From Halomonas caseinilytica (lineage in GTDB: Bacteria; Pseudomonadota; Gammaproteobacteria; Pseudomonadales; Halomonadaceae), in assembly GCF_001662305.1 (NCBI RefSeq), contig NZ_BDEP01000009.1, forward strand, positions 1 through 35,762: a stretch of DNA of 35,762 nucleotides, read 5' to 3'. The notes under the pieces were generated by a model. That model ran no database searches, had not been told where the DNA came from, and saw only the letters and a program-made list of their open reading frames with translations. The position numbers and the translations under genes were made by a program. Every line of letters begins with the position of its first letter. The stretch's first letter is position 1. Below, piece by piece: positions 1 to 7,992 of the stretch.

Positions 1-96
1 GAAGGGTGCAGAAAGAATAGCTGGTTGATAGGCCGGATGTGGACGAGCTGCAAGGCGTTGAGCTGAACGGTACTAATGGAACGTGAGGCTTGACCA
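1..96 (+). rRNA. 23S ribosomal RNA, 3' end (partial)
   Basis: The sequence carries the conserved end of bacterial 23S rRNA: GTTGATAGGCCGG, then GCGTTGAGCT, CGGTACTAAT and GTGAGGCTTGACC. The gene is cut at its 5' side by the window edge. The 3' boundary is estimated from where the last conserved bases stop and is good to a few bases. The spacer that follows (about 97-178) has no tRNA and leads straight into 5S, the usual gammaproteobacterial order. A contig starting inside 23S fits an assembly break at a multicopy rRNA operon. Confidence 0.88.
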
Positions 97-178
97 TATA
101 ACACCCAAGGAGTCTGGATGACAGACGACGCCGGGTACGTACGAGACGTATCGTCAGCAGGATTGCATTGATTTTTTT

Positions 179-296
179 CGCCTGACGACCATAGCGAGTG
201 GGCACCACCTGATCCCATGCCGAACTCAGCAGTGAAACCGCTCAGCGCCGATGGTAGTGTGGGAGTTCCCATGCGAGAGTAGGTCATCGTCAGGCA
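179..296 (+). rRNA. 5S ribosomal RNA
   Basis: A gene of about 117 nt closely resembles the remembered E. coli 5S sequence. It includes CATGCCGAACTCAG, GTGAAACCG, GCGCCGATGGTAGTGTGGG and CATGCGAGAGTAGG. The ends pair as the terminal stem (GCCTGACGA with TCGTCAGGC). Boundaries come from that stem and are accurate to one or two bases. It is the last gene of the operon and is followed by a terminator. Confidence 0.95.
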
Positions 297-307
297 CTTA
301 CACCGAG

Positions 308-342
308 AAAACCCCGGCCTCATTGAGGTCGGGGTTTTTTTA
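308..342 (+). terminator. Rho-independent terminator of the rRNA operon
   Basis: An 11-bp GC-rich stem (ACCCCGGCCTC with GAGGTCGGGGT, one G-T pair) closes a very short loop and runs into seven T residues. It starts about 12 nt after the 5S end, so it ends the rRNA transcript. Confidence 0.93.
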
Positions 343-448
343 TATCAGGCCTTTCAGGCTCGTTCGTTGCCATTATCCACTTCTGGCCACCCAAGTGCGG
401 GTGGCGACGTATTCATCCTTCCCCGGTTGAATGACACTCTCGCCAGCA

Positions 449-473
449 AGAGGAGGCGGGTCCGCTGACGGAC
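449..473 (+). promoter_or_regulatory. Distant Shine-Dalgarno and hairpin in the BCCT leader
   Basis: A strong purine tract (AAGAGGAGG, 449-457) lies 32 nt before the only plausible ATG at 490, too far for normal initiation. Between them is a perfect small hairpin, GTCCG-CTGA-CGGAC (460-473). An in-frame TGA at 466-468 rules out a start further upstream. Folding would shorten the path from the tract to the ATG but would still leave about 18 nt. The role is speculative. Confidence 0.3.
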
Positions 474-489
474 CAGGCCAATATCTCGC

Positions 490-2070
490 ATGACCAATAC
501 GCAAAGCAAAGACGCTACTCGATCCTCCCGCGCGCTTGGTGATCCCCTGGTGCTCGCCCTGAGCGTGGGCTTCATACTAGGGTTTATCGCCTTGTCGCTG
601 TATGACATCGACATGGTGGCGGAAAGTATCTCCGCCGGGTTTGCCTGGACCGCCAAGACCCTGGGGAGTTATTTCCAACTGCTGCTGTTGTTGACCTTCC
701 TGGTCGCCATGGGGCTGGCGTTCACCCCGGCGGCGAGCGCCAGGATCGGCGGTCTCGAACGCCCGGAATTGAGTACCTTCAAGTGGCTTTCGATCATCAT
801 GTGTACCCTGTTGGCGGGAGGCGGTGTCTTCTTCGCTGCCGGCGAGCCGGTCTACCATTTCATCGTGACGCCGCCGGCCTTCGACACCGAGGCGGGCACG
901 ACGGAGGCGATTGCCGGGGCCCTGGCGCAATCCTTCATGCATTGGGGATTCCTGGCCTGGGCCGTGCTGGGTTCCTTGACTGCCGTGGTGCTGGCTCGGG
1001 CTCATTATGATGAGGGGCATCCCTTGCAGCCTCGTACCCTGCTGATGCCGGTGCTGGGCAAGCGCCTGGTGAGCGGCTGGCTGGGGGGTGTCGTCGACGC
1101 CTTGTGCGTGATTGCTGTGGTGGCCGGTACGGTCGGGCCAATCGGTTTTCTCGCCACCCAGGTCAGCTTTGGACTACATGAGCTATTCGGTGTGTCGGAA
1201 GGCTATGGCACTCAGTTGATCATTCTGGCGGTGCTGGGCGGCGTCTATGTCACCTCGGCGGTCACGGGGATTCATCGAGGCATTCAGGTTCTCAGTCGTT
1301 TCAATGTCTTTCTGGCACTGGCCATTGCCTCGGTCATCTTTCTCTTCGGGCCGACACTCTTTCTGGTCGATGCCTATACTCAAGGGTTCGGCGAATATCT
1401 TTCTTCCTTCTTCACCATGGCGACCATGACGTCGCAGACGGCACCCGACTGGTGGATGCAGTGGTGGACGGTATTCTTCTTCTCCTGGTTCATCGGGTAT
1501 GGGCCCTTGATGGCGATTTTCGTGGCTCGTATCTCTCGAGGGAGAACCATTCGCCAGATGATTCTGGCCGTCGCGGTCATGGCGCCGATCGCCACGACCG
1601 TCTGGTTCACCCTGATGGGTGGCTCGGGCATCCATTATCAATTGACCGGCGCCATTGAGCTCACCGAGGCCTTGAACAACTTTCAATTCGATGTGGCGAC
1701 GCTGACGGTGGCCCAGGCCTTGCCGGGCGGTACCTTGATGGCGCTGGCCGTGCTGGTGTTGACGACGATTTTCGTGGCCACCACGGGGGATTCGATGAGC
1801 TATGCCATCTCGGTGGTCGGATCGGGGCACGATGAGCCCAGCGCCCTGATTCGCGCCTTCTGGGGTGTCACCATGGCACTGATGGCAGCGATTCTGTTGC
1901 GCATGGGGGCAGGGCAGATCGGTGCTCTCCAGCAGTTCATCGTGATCACCGCCATCCCCGTATCGCTGGTGCTGTTACCGTCACTGTGGACGGGGCCTCA
2001 GGCGGCTCGTGCCATGGCGCTGGAGCAGGGAGTGATCGGCGATAGCCGTCGACCGCATCCGGCTCGCTGA
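490..2070 (+). CDS. BCCT-family transporter, divergent
   Basis: A 526-residue membrane protein of the betaine/choline/carnitine transporter family, with about 12 hydrophobic segments. The family signature ARISRGRTIRQ is intact at residues 346-356, and HWG...W is present at 151-157. Characterised BCCT carriers import trimethylammonium osmolytes, driven by Na+ or H+. The helix before the signature reads WTVFFFSWFIGYGP (326-339), where osmolyte carriers have several tryptophans (pattern YWxWWIxWxP). The aromatic position after W157 is leucine (L160). The usual aromatic cage is therefore partly missing and the substrate may not be betaine. The ATG at 490 is the only start after an in-frame stop at 466. 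The family is secure; the substrate is unknown. Confidence 0.9.
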   Translation: MTNTQSKDATRSSRALGDPLVLALSVGFILGFIALSLYDIDMVAESISAGFAWTAKTLGSYFQLLLLLTFLVAMGLAFTPAASARIGGLERPELSTFKWLSIIMCTLLAGGGVFFAAGEPVYHFIVTPPAFDTEAGTTEAIAGALAQSFMHWGFLAWAVLGSLTAVVLARAHYDEGHPLQPRTLLMPVLGKRLVSGWLGGVVDALCVIAVVAGTVGPIGFLATQVSFGLHELFGVSEGYGTQLIILAVLGGVYVTSAVTGIHRGIQVLSRFNVFLALAIASVIFLFGPTLFLVDAYTQGFGEYLSSFFTMATMTSQTAPDWWMQWWTVFFFSWFIGYGPLMAIFVARISRGRTIRQMILAVAVMAPIATTVWFTLMGGSGIHYQLTGAIELTEALNNFQFDVATLTVAQALPGGTLMALAVLVLTTIFVATTGDSMSYAISVVGSGHDEPSALIRAFWGVTMALMAAILLRMGAGQIGALQQFIVITAIPVSLVLLPSLWTGPQAARAMALEQGVIGDSRRPHPAR

Positions 2071-2086
2071 CGTTCGCGCCGAACGT
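2070..2086 (+). terminator. Hairpin after the BCCT gene, possible terminator
   Basis: A perfect 7-bp stem, ACGTTCG with CGAACGT, closes the triloop CGC directly at the BCCT stop codon. No T-tract follows, so it may act only as an mRNA 3' end stabiliser or a weak terminator. Confidence 0.35.
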
Positions 2087-2208
2087 CGTCTCGTCAGGGC
2101 TCGGCCTGCTAAGATACTGGCTTCTCAAGGGCGCCGCCCCAGCAGTGGCCGTATGTCCATGGCCGCGGCCCGATAGGGAAGAGCGTTTCGATCAGAGGAG
2201 TCTCGTCG

Positions 2209-3279
2209 TTGAAGATCGTCCCCAATGAGCTGTTGCTCTATTGTCGCCCCGGCTTCGAGGCCGATCTGGCGGCAGAAATGCTGGAGAAGGCCGCTCTGTC
2301 CGGCATCGGTGGTGCGCCACGCTTCGAGCGTGGTGGGGGCCATGTACGCTTCGAAGTGGTCGATGGGACCTCCGCCAACGAAATGCATCGTGCCCTGCCG
2401 CTCGCATCGCTGGTTTTCGCACGGCAGAGCCTGGTGGCGTTACCGCCGCTGACCCTCGATCGTGCTGATCGGCTGGGGGCGATCATGGCACAGGTCCGGG
2501 ACAGTGGCTGGAGTTGCGAGGCGGTCTGGCAGGAGACGCCGGATACCAATGACGCCAAGGCGCTGGCGGGATTGATCAAGGCGCTGAAACGGCCACTGGA
2601 GGCGCAATTGCGCAAGGCGGGCGTGCTGCGCCGCAAGGCGGGAGGGCGACGTCTGCACCTGCTGTGGAGTGATGGGGATCGGGTGCAACTGGGCATGAGT
2701 TTTCCCGGCAATCGCTGTGAGCAGCTCGGCGGCATCCGTCGGCTACGTTTTCCCTCCCGGGCGCCGAGCCGTTCGACACTCAAGCTCGAGGAAGCCTGGC
2801 ACGAGTTCGTCCCGGCGGAACAGTGGCCGACCCGACTGAGCGATGGCATGCAGGCGGCCGATCTCGGTGCGGCCCCGGGCGGCTGGACCTGGCAGCTGGT
2901 CCAGCGGGGCATGCAGGTCTTTGCCATCGACAATGGGCCGATGGATCCTGAGCTGATGGCATCCGGCCTGGTAGAGCATCTGCGCGAGGATGGTTTCGTC
3001 TGGACGCCCCCGGCTCGCCTGGACTGGCTGGTCTGCGACATCGTCGACAAGCCGTCTCGAGTGATCACCATGGTCGAACGCTGGCTCACGCGACGCTGGT
3101 GTCGCGAGGCGGTGTTCAATCTCAAGTTGCCGATGAAGCGCCGCTGGGAAGCGGTGTCGGAAGGCTTGAGGCGTCTGTCGACATCCTTGGCGCGTGCCGG
3201 TGTGAAGGCCGAGATCGCCTGCCGTCACCTCTACCATGACCGGGAAGAGGTGACGGTGCACGTTAGGCTGCTCGATTAG
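2209..3279 (+). CDS. rlmM: 23S rRNA 2'-O-ribose methyltransferase RlmM
   Basis: RlmM methylates the ribose of C2498 in 23S rRNA, using S-adenosylmethionine, in the cytoplasm. The 356-residue product matches the family length (E. coli 366). It carries the hallmark blocks LLYCRPGFE near the start, FPSRAPSRSTLKLEEAWHEF, DLGAAPGGWTWQLVQRG (SAM site), LREDGF, VFNLKLPMK and the C-terminal YHDREEVTVHVR. The start is a TTG, chosen because AGAGGAG at 2194-2200 sits 8 nt upstream and the protein then begins as in E. coli RlmM. It stands alone between the BCCT gene and the small monooxygenase gene, about 1.9 kb from a copy of the rRNA it modifies. Confidence 0.96.
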   Translation: MKIVPNELLLYCRPGFEADLAAEMLEKAALSGIGGAPRFERGGGHVRFEVVDGTSANEMHRALPLASLVFARQSLVALPPLTLDRADRLGAIMAQVRDSGWSCEAVWQETPDTNDAKALAGLIKALKRPLEAQLRKAGVLRRKAGGRRLHLLWSDGDRVQLGMSFPGNRCEQLGGIRRLRFPSRAPSRSTLKLEEAWHEFVPAEQWPTRLSDGMQAADLGAAPGGWTWQLVQRGMQVFAIDNGPMDPELMASGLVEHLREDGFVWTPPARLDWLVCDIVDKPSRVITMVERWLTRRWCREAVFNLKLPMKRRWEAVSEGLRRLSTSLARAGVKAEIACRHLYHDREEVTVHVRLLD

Positions 3280-3303
3280 ATGCCATCGCCCAGGGGCGGG
3301 GAG

Positions 3304-3591
3304 TCAGTAGCTGGGCTCGTAGATGCGGATGCGCTCTTCCTCGGTCAGTAGGGGTTGCAGGCGTTGCATGGCCCGGGCACGGTGCTCGCTGTTGACCCAG
3401 TCTTTCCAGGCACGCATGTCGCGCCATTTGGTGATCACCAGGCGCCGGTCGCTGTGCCCCATCTCGACGAGGGTCTCGCCGCTGACGAAGCCCGATGCGC
3501 CAAGCGATTGACGTATGGCCTCGCGGGCGGCTTCCTCGTATTCTTCTTCGAGTCCGGGCATGATACGACGCTCGATAATGACCTTGATCAT
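3304..3591 (-). CDS. Antibiotic biosynthesis monooxygenase (ABM) domain protein
   Basis: A 95-residue protein with the small alpha+beta ABM ferredoxin-like fold pattern: [21 protein letters not shown], then [10 protein letters not shown], and W...W-VNSEHRA. Such proteins include cofactor-free monooxygenases, haem-degrading enzymes and many unknowns, so the reaction cannot be assigned. The ATG at 3591 has GGGAG about 7 nt upstream. It is divergent from tusA with only 44 bp between the starts, so the two promoters overlap or are shared. Confidence 0.8.
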   Translation of the reverse strand: MIKVIIERRIMPGLEEEYEEAAREAIRQSLGASGFVSGETLVEMGHSDRRLVITKWRDMRAWKDWVNSEHRARAMQRLQPLLTEEERIRIYEPSY

Positions 3592-3635
3592 CCAGCCACT
3601 CCCTATGCTTGTTCTTCGACACGATGAGGTTATCG

Positions 3636-3893
3636 ATGGTTGATTCTGCGGATTCCCTGCCGAGCTGTCATGCAGAACTGGATACCACGGGACTCTACTG
3701 CCCGGAGCCGATCATGCTGATGCACAACAAGGTGCGTGACATGAAATCGGGGGAAGTCCTCAAGGTGATCGCCAGCGATCCGGCGACCACCCGGGACGTC
3801 CCGAAGTTCTGTGGTTTTCTCGGCCATGAACTGTTGCATCAGCGCGAGGAAGATGGGCATTACCTCTATTTCATTCGTCTCGGTCACTCATGA
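3636..3893 (+). CDS. tusA: Sulfur carrier protein TusA
   Basis: TusA accepts persulfide sulfur from a cysteine desulfurase and passes it to the TusBCD relay for 2-thiouridine formation in tRNA. It is cytoplasmic. The 85-residue protein aligns with E. coli TusA (81 residues): [14 protein letters not shown] with the active Cys22 in the CPxP motif, then [21 protein letters not shown] and a C-terminal YFIRLG. Start codons at 3609 (TTG) and 3624 (ATG) are in frame. The ATG at 3636 is preferred because GAGG lies 6 nt before it and the length then fits. The partner genes tusBCD and iscS are not in this window. Confidence 0.93.
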   Translation: MVDSADSLPSCHAELDTTGLYCPEPIMLMHNKVRDMKSGEVLKVIASDPATTRDVPKFCGFLGHELLHQREEDGHYLYFIRLGHS

Positions 3894-3926
3894 CGGTGCG
3901 ACCCCGCTCGCGTAATCCCGGCTTCC

Positions 3927-4634
3927 CTAGTCATCTTGCTGATGGTCCGGCATGACCATCAGTGCCAGGGCCTCCAGGGTGGCTGGATCCTCCCGGCGGA
4001 TGCGGTTGGCGATCTGGCGCTGGAAGAAGTAGACCACGCGGTGGCGGCTATGGCCGGTATACAGGCAAGGGTCGCCGGGCAGAATCGGCGTGGAGTCGAT
4101 CAACTGTTCGTCGGCGAGCAGGGCCTCCACGGCGCCATCACTGTACAGTCGCCAACCGAAGACCTGCTTCAGTTGCCAGGGGGCCTCGCTGTCGTCCATG
4201 CACAGCGCATGGGTTCCCTGGGTCTCGGGTAACTGCTGGATCAGGGTCGGCTCGCGGGTCGACTCGTACTCGAAGTAGGCCGCGGCCTGTTCGAGCTCGA
4301 ACACCTTGTGGTCCGGCGCCTCCTCGAACAGCTCCTCGGTCTCGGGATCGCGATAGCCGATGAAGTGGCCGTGCTCGGGGTCGTCGAGCTGCTGGCAGGG
4401 CGTGAGGCTTTCCATCCACGGCACCAGACCGGTGACATGGCCGTCTTCGCGGATGCCCCAGGCGAGCAGGGGCATGCCGTAGTAGGCGTCGGGCTCGGAG
4501 GGCAGCTGATAGACCATTTCCAGGCCGTCCAGCTCCGGCGAGAGGCGGATCAGGCGTCGCCTGGCCTCCTGGCGTTGGCGCATGGTGTCCAGATCGATGA
4601 CCTGGGCGGGGCGCGGTGACAGCGGGATACCCAT
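3927..4634 (-). CDS. Conserved acidic protein of unknown function
   Basis: A 235-residue soluble protein that I do not recognise. It has no signal peptide or membrane segment and is strongly acidic. Visible features are an N-terminal basic helix (RQRQEARRRLIR), a central aromatic/acidic part (GHFIGYRDPETEELFEEAP) and a C-terminal block YFFQRQIANRIRREDPATLEALALMVM. The start is well supported, with AGGAGGG 5 nt before the ATG. It is on the same strand as the DUF3080 and MATE genes but separated by 175 bp in which I see no other gene, so it probably has its own promoter. A role cannot be inferred. Confidence 0.75.
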   Translation of the reverse strand: MGIPLSPRPAQVIDLDTMRQRQEARRRLIRLSPELDGLEMVYQLPSEPDAYYGMPLLAWGIREDGHVTGLVPWMESLTPCQQLDDPEHGHFIGYRDPETEELFEEAPDHKVFELEQAAAYFEYESTREPTLIQQLPETQGTHALCMDDSEAPWQLKQVFGWRLYSDGAVEALLADEQLIDSTPILPGDPCLYTGHSRHRVVYFFQRQIANRIRREDPATLEALALMVMPDHQQDD

Positions 4635-4809
4635 GAAGTCCCTCCTGCTGCTGCGTGGTCACGTCATTGGCATTGGAGGGGCGGGCAACGAGGCGGGCGT
4701 CATCCAATGCCCATTCCCTGTTGCGACGTCCCCCGGCCGGTCGGCAGCGCACAACGTCACTGTTCTTCCATCAATAGCACAGAGTGATGACCCCGTTAAG
4801 CCCTTCCCG

Positions 4810-5853
4810 TCATCGACAGGACTCCGATAGTCGCAGGCGGAGTGCCTGATGTCGTTGTCGAGCGCTGACCATCGCGGGCCAAGGGGCCTTCGGGTTGTCC
4901 AGGGAAAGCCAGCGGTGGCGGTAGTCGGCGATCGCCGTCGGGGGCTCCAGCGGGTGGGCCTCGAGCAGGTCATGGATAGCACCCAGCCAGCGGGCCGACT
5001 GGTCTTCGAGCCGTGTCAGCCAGCGATTCAGTGACGCCATGTCGGGGAGTGGGAGAGCGGTGTGGCACTCCTCGGCTCGTGCCAGCGCCGTCTCGAGCAG
5101 TGATGAGGCTTCCGTCAGACGTTGTTCGGCCAGTTGCAGGGCACGCAGCAATTCGGCCGTCAGGGGCCGCTGACGCAGGGTGTTCAGGTGGCGCTCAAGC
5201 GTCGCGGAGTCTGGCGTCCAGCCGGGATCGAACTGGCGCTTCGCCGCTTCGCGCAGGTAGGCGAGGGCGGGCAGTTGCTCGTCCACCGCGCTCAGGGCAT
5301 CAGGTGGCAGTGGCGAGCTGGCTCGTGAAAAACTGTCGACCCATTCGCTCGAATCGAACAGCGCATTCCAACTGGCTCGGGGCAGGCGTTCGGTCTTGAG
5401 CTGGGTCAGCCGCGCCAGGCGCTGACGATCGTCGGCATCGAGGGAATCCGGTACGTTCGTGTTCCAGCAGTCGTTGAGACGCCGCCATAGCTTGAGCTCG
5501 TAGAGCCAGCGTTGGCTGGGGGCCGCCACGCGGCCCAGCTGATTGTTGCGCTTGGCGACCAGTTGGCTGATGTGGCAACCGCGCAGGGCGTAGACGTCGA
5601 TCAGGCTGTGGCGAATTTCCTCAAGCGGGAAGCGCCGTGCCTGGCGTTCCGGGAAGTCACCGATGTTGGCCGGTGTGGCGGGTTCCGGTGGCGAGAGCGC
5701 CAGGTGCGAGGCGAGACGATGCTGGTAATCCTGCAAGCGCCGTTCGGCTGCGCCATCGGCGCAGCCGGCAAGCCAGCCGATCAGCAGCAACAGCGCGAGC
5801 GTCGGTCGCCACCGCCGGGGATCACCGGGTATCAGGAATTGCCTCGTCACCAC
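4810..5853 (-). CDS. DUF3080-type lipoprotein
   Basis: A 347-residue predicted lipoprotein. A basic N-terminus and a hydrophobic run end in the lipobox LAGC (Cys31), followed by A and D. The lack of Asp directly after the cysteine favours the outer membrane. The block RGCHISQLVAKRNNQLGRVA, then PSQRWLYELKLWRRL, resembles the DUF3080 family as I remember it; that family has no known function. The rest is helical and rich in leucine, arginine and glutamate. The GTG start lies inside the end of the MATE gene (32-bp overlap), which suggests translational coupling. An adjacent GTG one codon later is an equal alternative. Confidence 0.78.
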   Translation of the reverse strand: MVTRQFLIPGDPRRWRPTLALLLLIGWLAGCADGAAERRLQDYQHRLASHLALSPPEPATPANIGDFPERQARRFPLEEIRHSLIDVYALRGCHISQLVAKRNNQLGRVAAPSQRWLYELKLWRRLNDCWNTNVPDSLDADDRQRLARLTQLKTERLPRASWNALFDSSEWVDSFSRASSPLPPDALSAVDEQLPALAYLREAAKRQFDPGWTPDSATLERHLNTLRQRPLTAELLRALQLAEQRLTEASSLLETALARAEECHTALPLPDMASLNRWLTRLEDQSARWLGAIHDLLEAHPLEPPTAIADYRHRWLSLDNPKAPWPAMVSARQRHQALRLRLSESCR

Positions 5854-7273
5854 GTGCCACCGCCTTGCTGCGTCGTCTCAAGCGCTCTCCGAGCAGAATG
5901 GCGGCCACTGTCAGGCCGGCGATCAGGCCGGTCCAGTAGCCATGTACCCCCATGGGCGCCAGAGTATCGAACAACCCGTATACGCCCAGCCAGTGGCCGC
6001 CACCCAGTCCCACCAGCCAATAGGCCACCATGGTGATCAGCATGATCACGCGGGTGTCCTTGTAGCCGCGCAGGGCACCGGCCAGGCTGACCTGGAGGGA
6101 GTCGGAAACCTGGTAGATCATGGCCAGGCCGATCAGTGACAGCGTCAGTTGCTGGACCGCGCTATCGTGCGTATAGAGGTCGATCACCGGCCCTGCCGTC
6201 AGCCACAGTATCAGGCTGTTGAGCAAGGCCACCATCAGGGCGATCAGGATGCCATTCCAGGCCACCAGGCGGGCGAGTTCCGGCCGCCCTTGGCCGAGGG
6301 TGTTACCGACACGGACCGTGAGTGCCATGCCCAGCGACAGGGGAAGCATGAACAGCAAGCCGGTGTAGTTGAGCGCCACCTGATGCGCGGCCACGGTCAC
6401 TTCGCCGAGACTGGCAATGAACAGAGCGATCAGCGTGAACAGCGTGACCTCGACGAAGATCGCCACGCCGATGGGAACCCCAACATGCAGCAGCTCGCCG
6501 ATCAGCCGCCAGCGCGGGGGCGCCGGGTCGCGCCATAGCTCGATGTCGCCGTAGGCACGGCTGCGGCGGGTGTAAGCGGCCATGGTCAGGCCCATGACCC
6601 ACATGGAGAGGGCGGTGGCAATGCCGCAGCCCGTGGCGCCCAGCGCCGGAATGGCCTGCAGGGGAGCCGGAACCCCGTCGCCCAGCAAGGACGTGAGGCC
6701 CTCGCCGCCGTAGATCAGGAGGTAGTTGCTGGGCACGTTGACGGCCAGCCCGACCAGGCTGATCCACAGCGCCGGGCGCGTGTGGTTCATGCCGTCGGAA
6801 AAGGCGCGCAGGGACTGGAAGATTGCCACGCCAGGCATGCCGAAGCCTACCGCCGCGAGATAGCCGGCCGAGCGCCTGGCGACTTCATCGGGCACACCCA
6901 TTGCCGCGAAGATCGGCATCACTGCCGTCCACAGCAGCATAGCCGACAGGATTCCCAGCGTGAGGCCGATCCACAGGGCCTGGTGTACCTGAACGCGAAT
7001 GCCCGCGCGACGCCCGGCGCCGAGCAGGTGCGCCACCACCGGCGTCAGCCCCATCAGGGTGCCGGTCATGAACAGCATCAGTGGCATCCACAGGCTGGAG
7101 CCTACCGAGACCGCTGCCAGATCGGTAGCGCTCAGTCGGCCCGTCATCATCACGTCCACGACACTCATGCCGGCCTGGGCGAGCTGGGCGCCGCAGATGG
7201 GCAGGGCGAGACGGATCAGAGGGCCGGTGTCGCGGCGTGACACCTCGCGCAAATCGGTGATGAATCGAGCCAC
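5822..7273 (-). CDS. MATE-family multidrug efflux pump (NorM type)
   Basis: A 483-residue inner-membrane protein with about 12 hydrophobic helices in two related halves. N-terminal family features include LALPICGAQLAQAGMSVVDV and MTGRLSATDLAAVSVG; the second half has VAAHQVALNYTGLLFMLPLS. NorM/MdtK proteins export cationic drugs in exchange for Na+ or H+. The start is a GTG with GGAG 8 nt upstream; a nearby ATG at 7280 is out of frame. It is the first gene of a two-gene unit with the overlapping DUF3080 lipoprotein. Its start is about 150 bp from the divergent epmC. The drug or metabolite exported cannot be read from the sequence. Confidence 0.93.
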   Translation of the reverse strand: MARFITDLREVSRRDTGPLIRLALPICGAQLAQAGMSVVDVMMTGRLSATDLAAVSVGSSLWMPLMLFMTGTLMGLTPVVAHLLGAGRRAGIRVQVHQALWIGLTLGILSAMLLWTAVMPIFAAMGVPDEVARRSAGYLAAVGFGMPGVAIFQSLRAFSDGMNHTRPALWISLVGLAVNVPSNYLLIYGGEGLTSLLGDGVPAPLQAIPALGATGCGIATALSMWVMGLTMAAYTRRSRAYGDIELWRDPAPPRWRLIGELLHVGVPIGVAIFVEVTLFTLIALFIASLGEVTVAAHQVALNYTGLLFMLPLSLGMALTVRVGNTLGQGRPELARLVAWNGILIALMVALLNSLILWLTAGPVIDLYTHDSAVQQLTLSLIGLAMIYQVSDSLQVSLAGALRGYKDTRVIMLITMVAYWLVGLGGGHWLGVYGLFDTLAPMGVHGYWTGLIAGLTVAAILLGERLRRRSKAVARGDEAIPDTR

Positions 7274-7422
7274 GGCTCATGCTCCATGCAAATGACGAAA
7301 CGCCCCGGGCGTCATGCATGCGGGGGAGCAACATAGTCTATCAGCGGGGGGCGGTTTTCGCTCCTGTGGGCGGCTCGCTATACTACGCGCCCATTCCTGC
7401 CCCCCATCATTCAGGAGCCCGT

Positions 7423-7986
7423 GTGATACACCGTCTCGACGATGTCATCGCCCTGTTCGACGGCCTTTTCATGTCGAGCCACCGTACTCGTCTGGTGCGC
7501 GGCGAAGACGAGCCAATCTACCTGCCGGCCGATGCCTCGCATCCCTGGCACAGGGTGATCTTTGCCCATGGCTTCTATGCCAGCGCTCTGCACGAGATCA
7601 GCCACTGGTGCATTGCCGGTGCACGGCGACGCCAGCTGGAGGATTACGGCTACTGGTACCAGCCCGATGGCCGGGACACTGGCCAGCAGCGCGAGTTCGA
7701 ATCGGTGGAGGTGAGTCCCCAGGCCCTGGAGCTGTTGTTCTCCCGGGCCTGTGGCTTGCGCTTCAACGTCAGCGTCGACAATCTTGGCGGTGAGGCCGAG
7801 GTCGATCGAGAGGCGTTTCGCTCCCGGGTCGAGGCGCGAGCCGCACGTTACGAGACCGAGGGTCTGCCGCAACGTGCCGAGGCCTTTCGTACGGCGTTGG
7901 CGGCGTTCTACGGTGAACGTCTCCCGCTCGAGGAGGCGCTGGCAGCGGGACGACGATGCCTGGAGGGCTCTCCTGAGCCGGCGTGA
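7423..7986 (+). CDS. epmC: Elongation factor P hydroxylase EpmC
   Basis: EpmC hydroxylates the beta-lysyl-lysine on elongation factor P, the last step of a modification that helps ribosomes through proline runs. The 187-residue product matches E. coli EpmC (182 residues) nearly block by block: TRLVRGEDEPIYLPADA, VIFAHGFYASALHEISHWC with the metal-type HExxH at residues 57-61, GYWYQPDGRD and FNVSVDNL. An open frame extends upstream to 7279, but GTG at 7423 is the right start: AGGAG lies 5 nt before it and upstream residues have no counterpart in the family. The epmA and epmB genes are elsewhere. Confidence 0.94.
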   Translation: MIHRLDDVIALFDGLFMSSHRTRLVRGEDEPIYLPADASHPWHRVIFAHGFYASALHEISHWCIAGARRRQLEDYGYWYQPDGRDTGQQREFESVEVSPQALELLFSRACGLRFNVSVDNLGGEAEVDREAFRSRVEARAARYETEGLPQRAEAFRTALAAFYGERLPLEEALAAGRRCLEGSPEPA

Positions 7987-7992
7987 GGCGTG

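Noticed and set aside
97..178. tRNA gene in the 23S-5S spacer
   Set aside because: No cloverleaf or T-loop motif is present, and the spacer is too short for a tRNA plus flanks.
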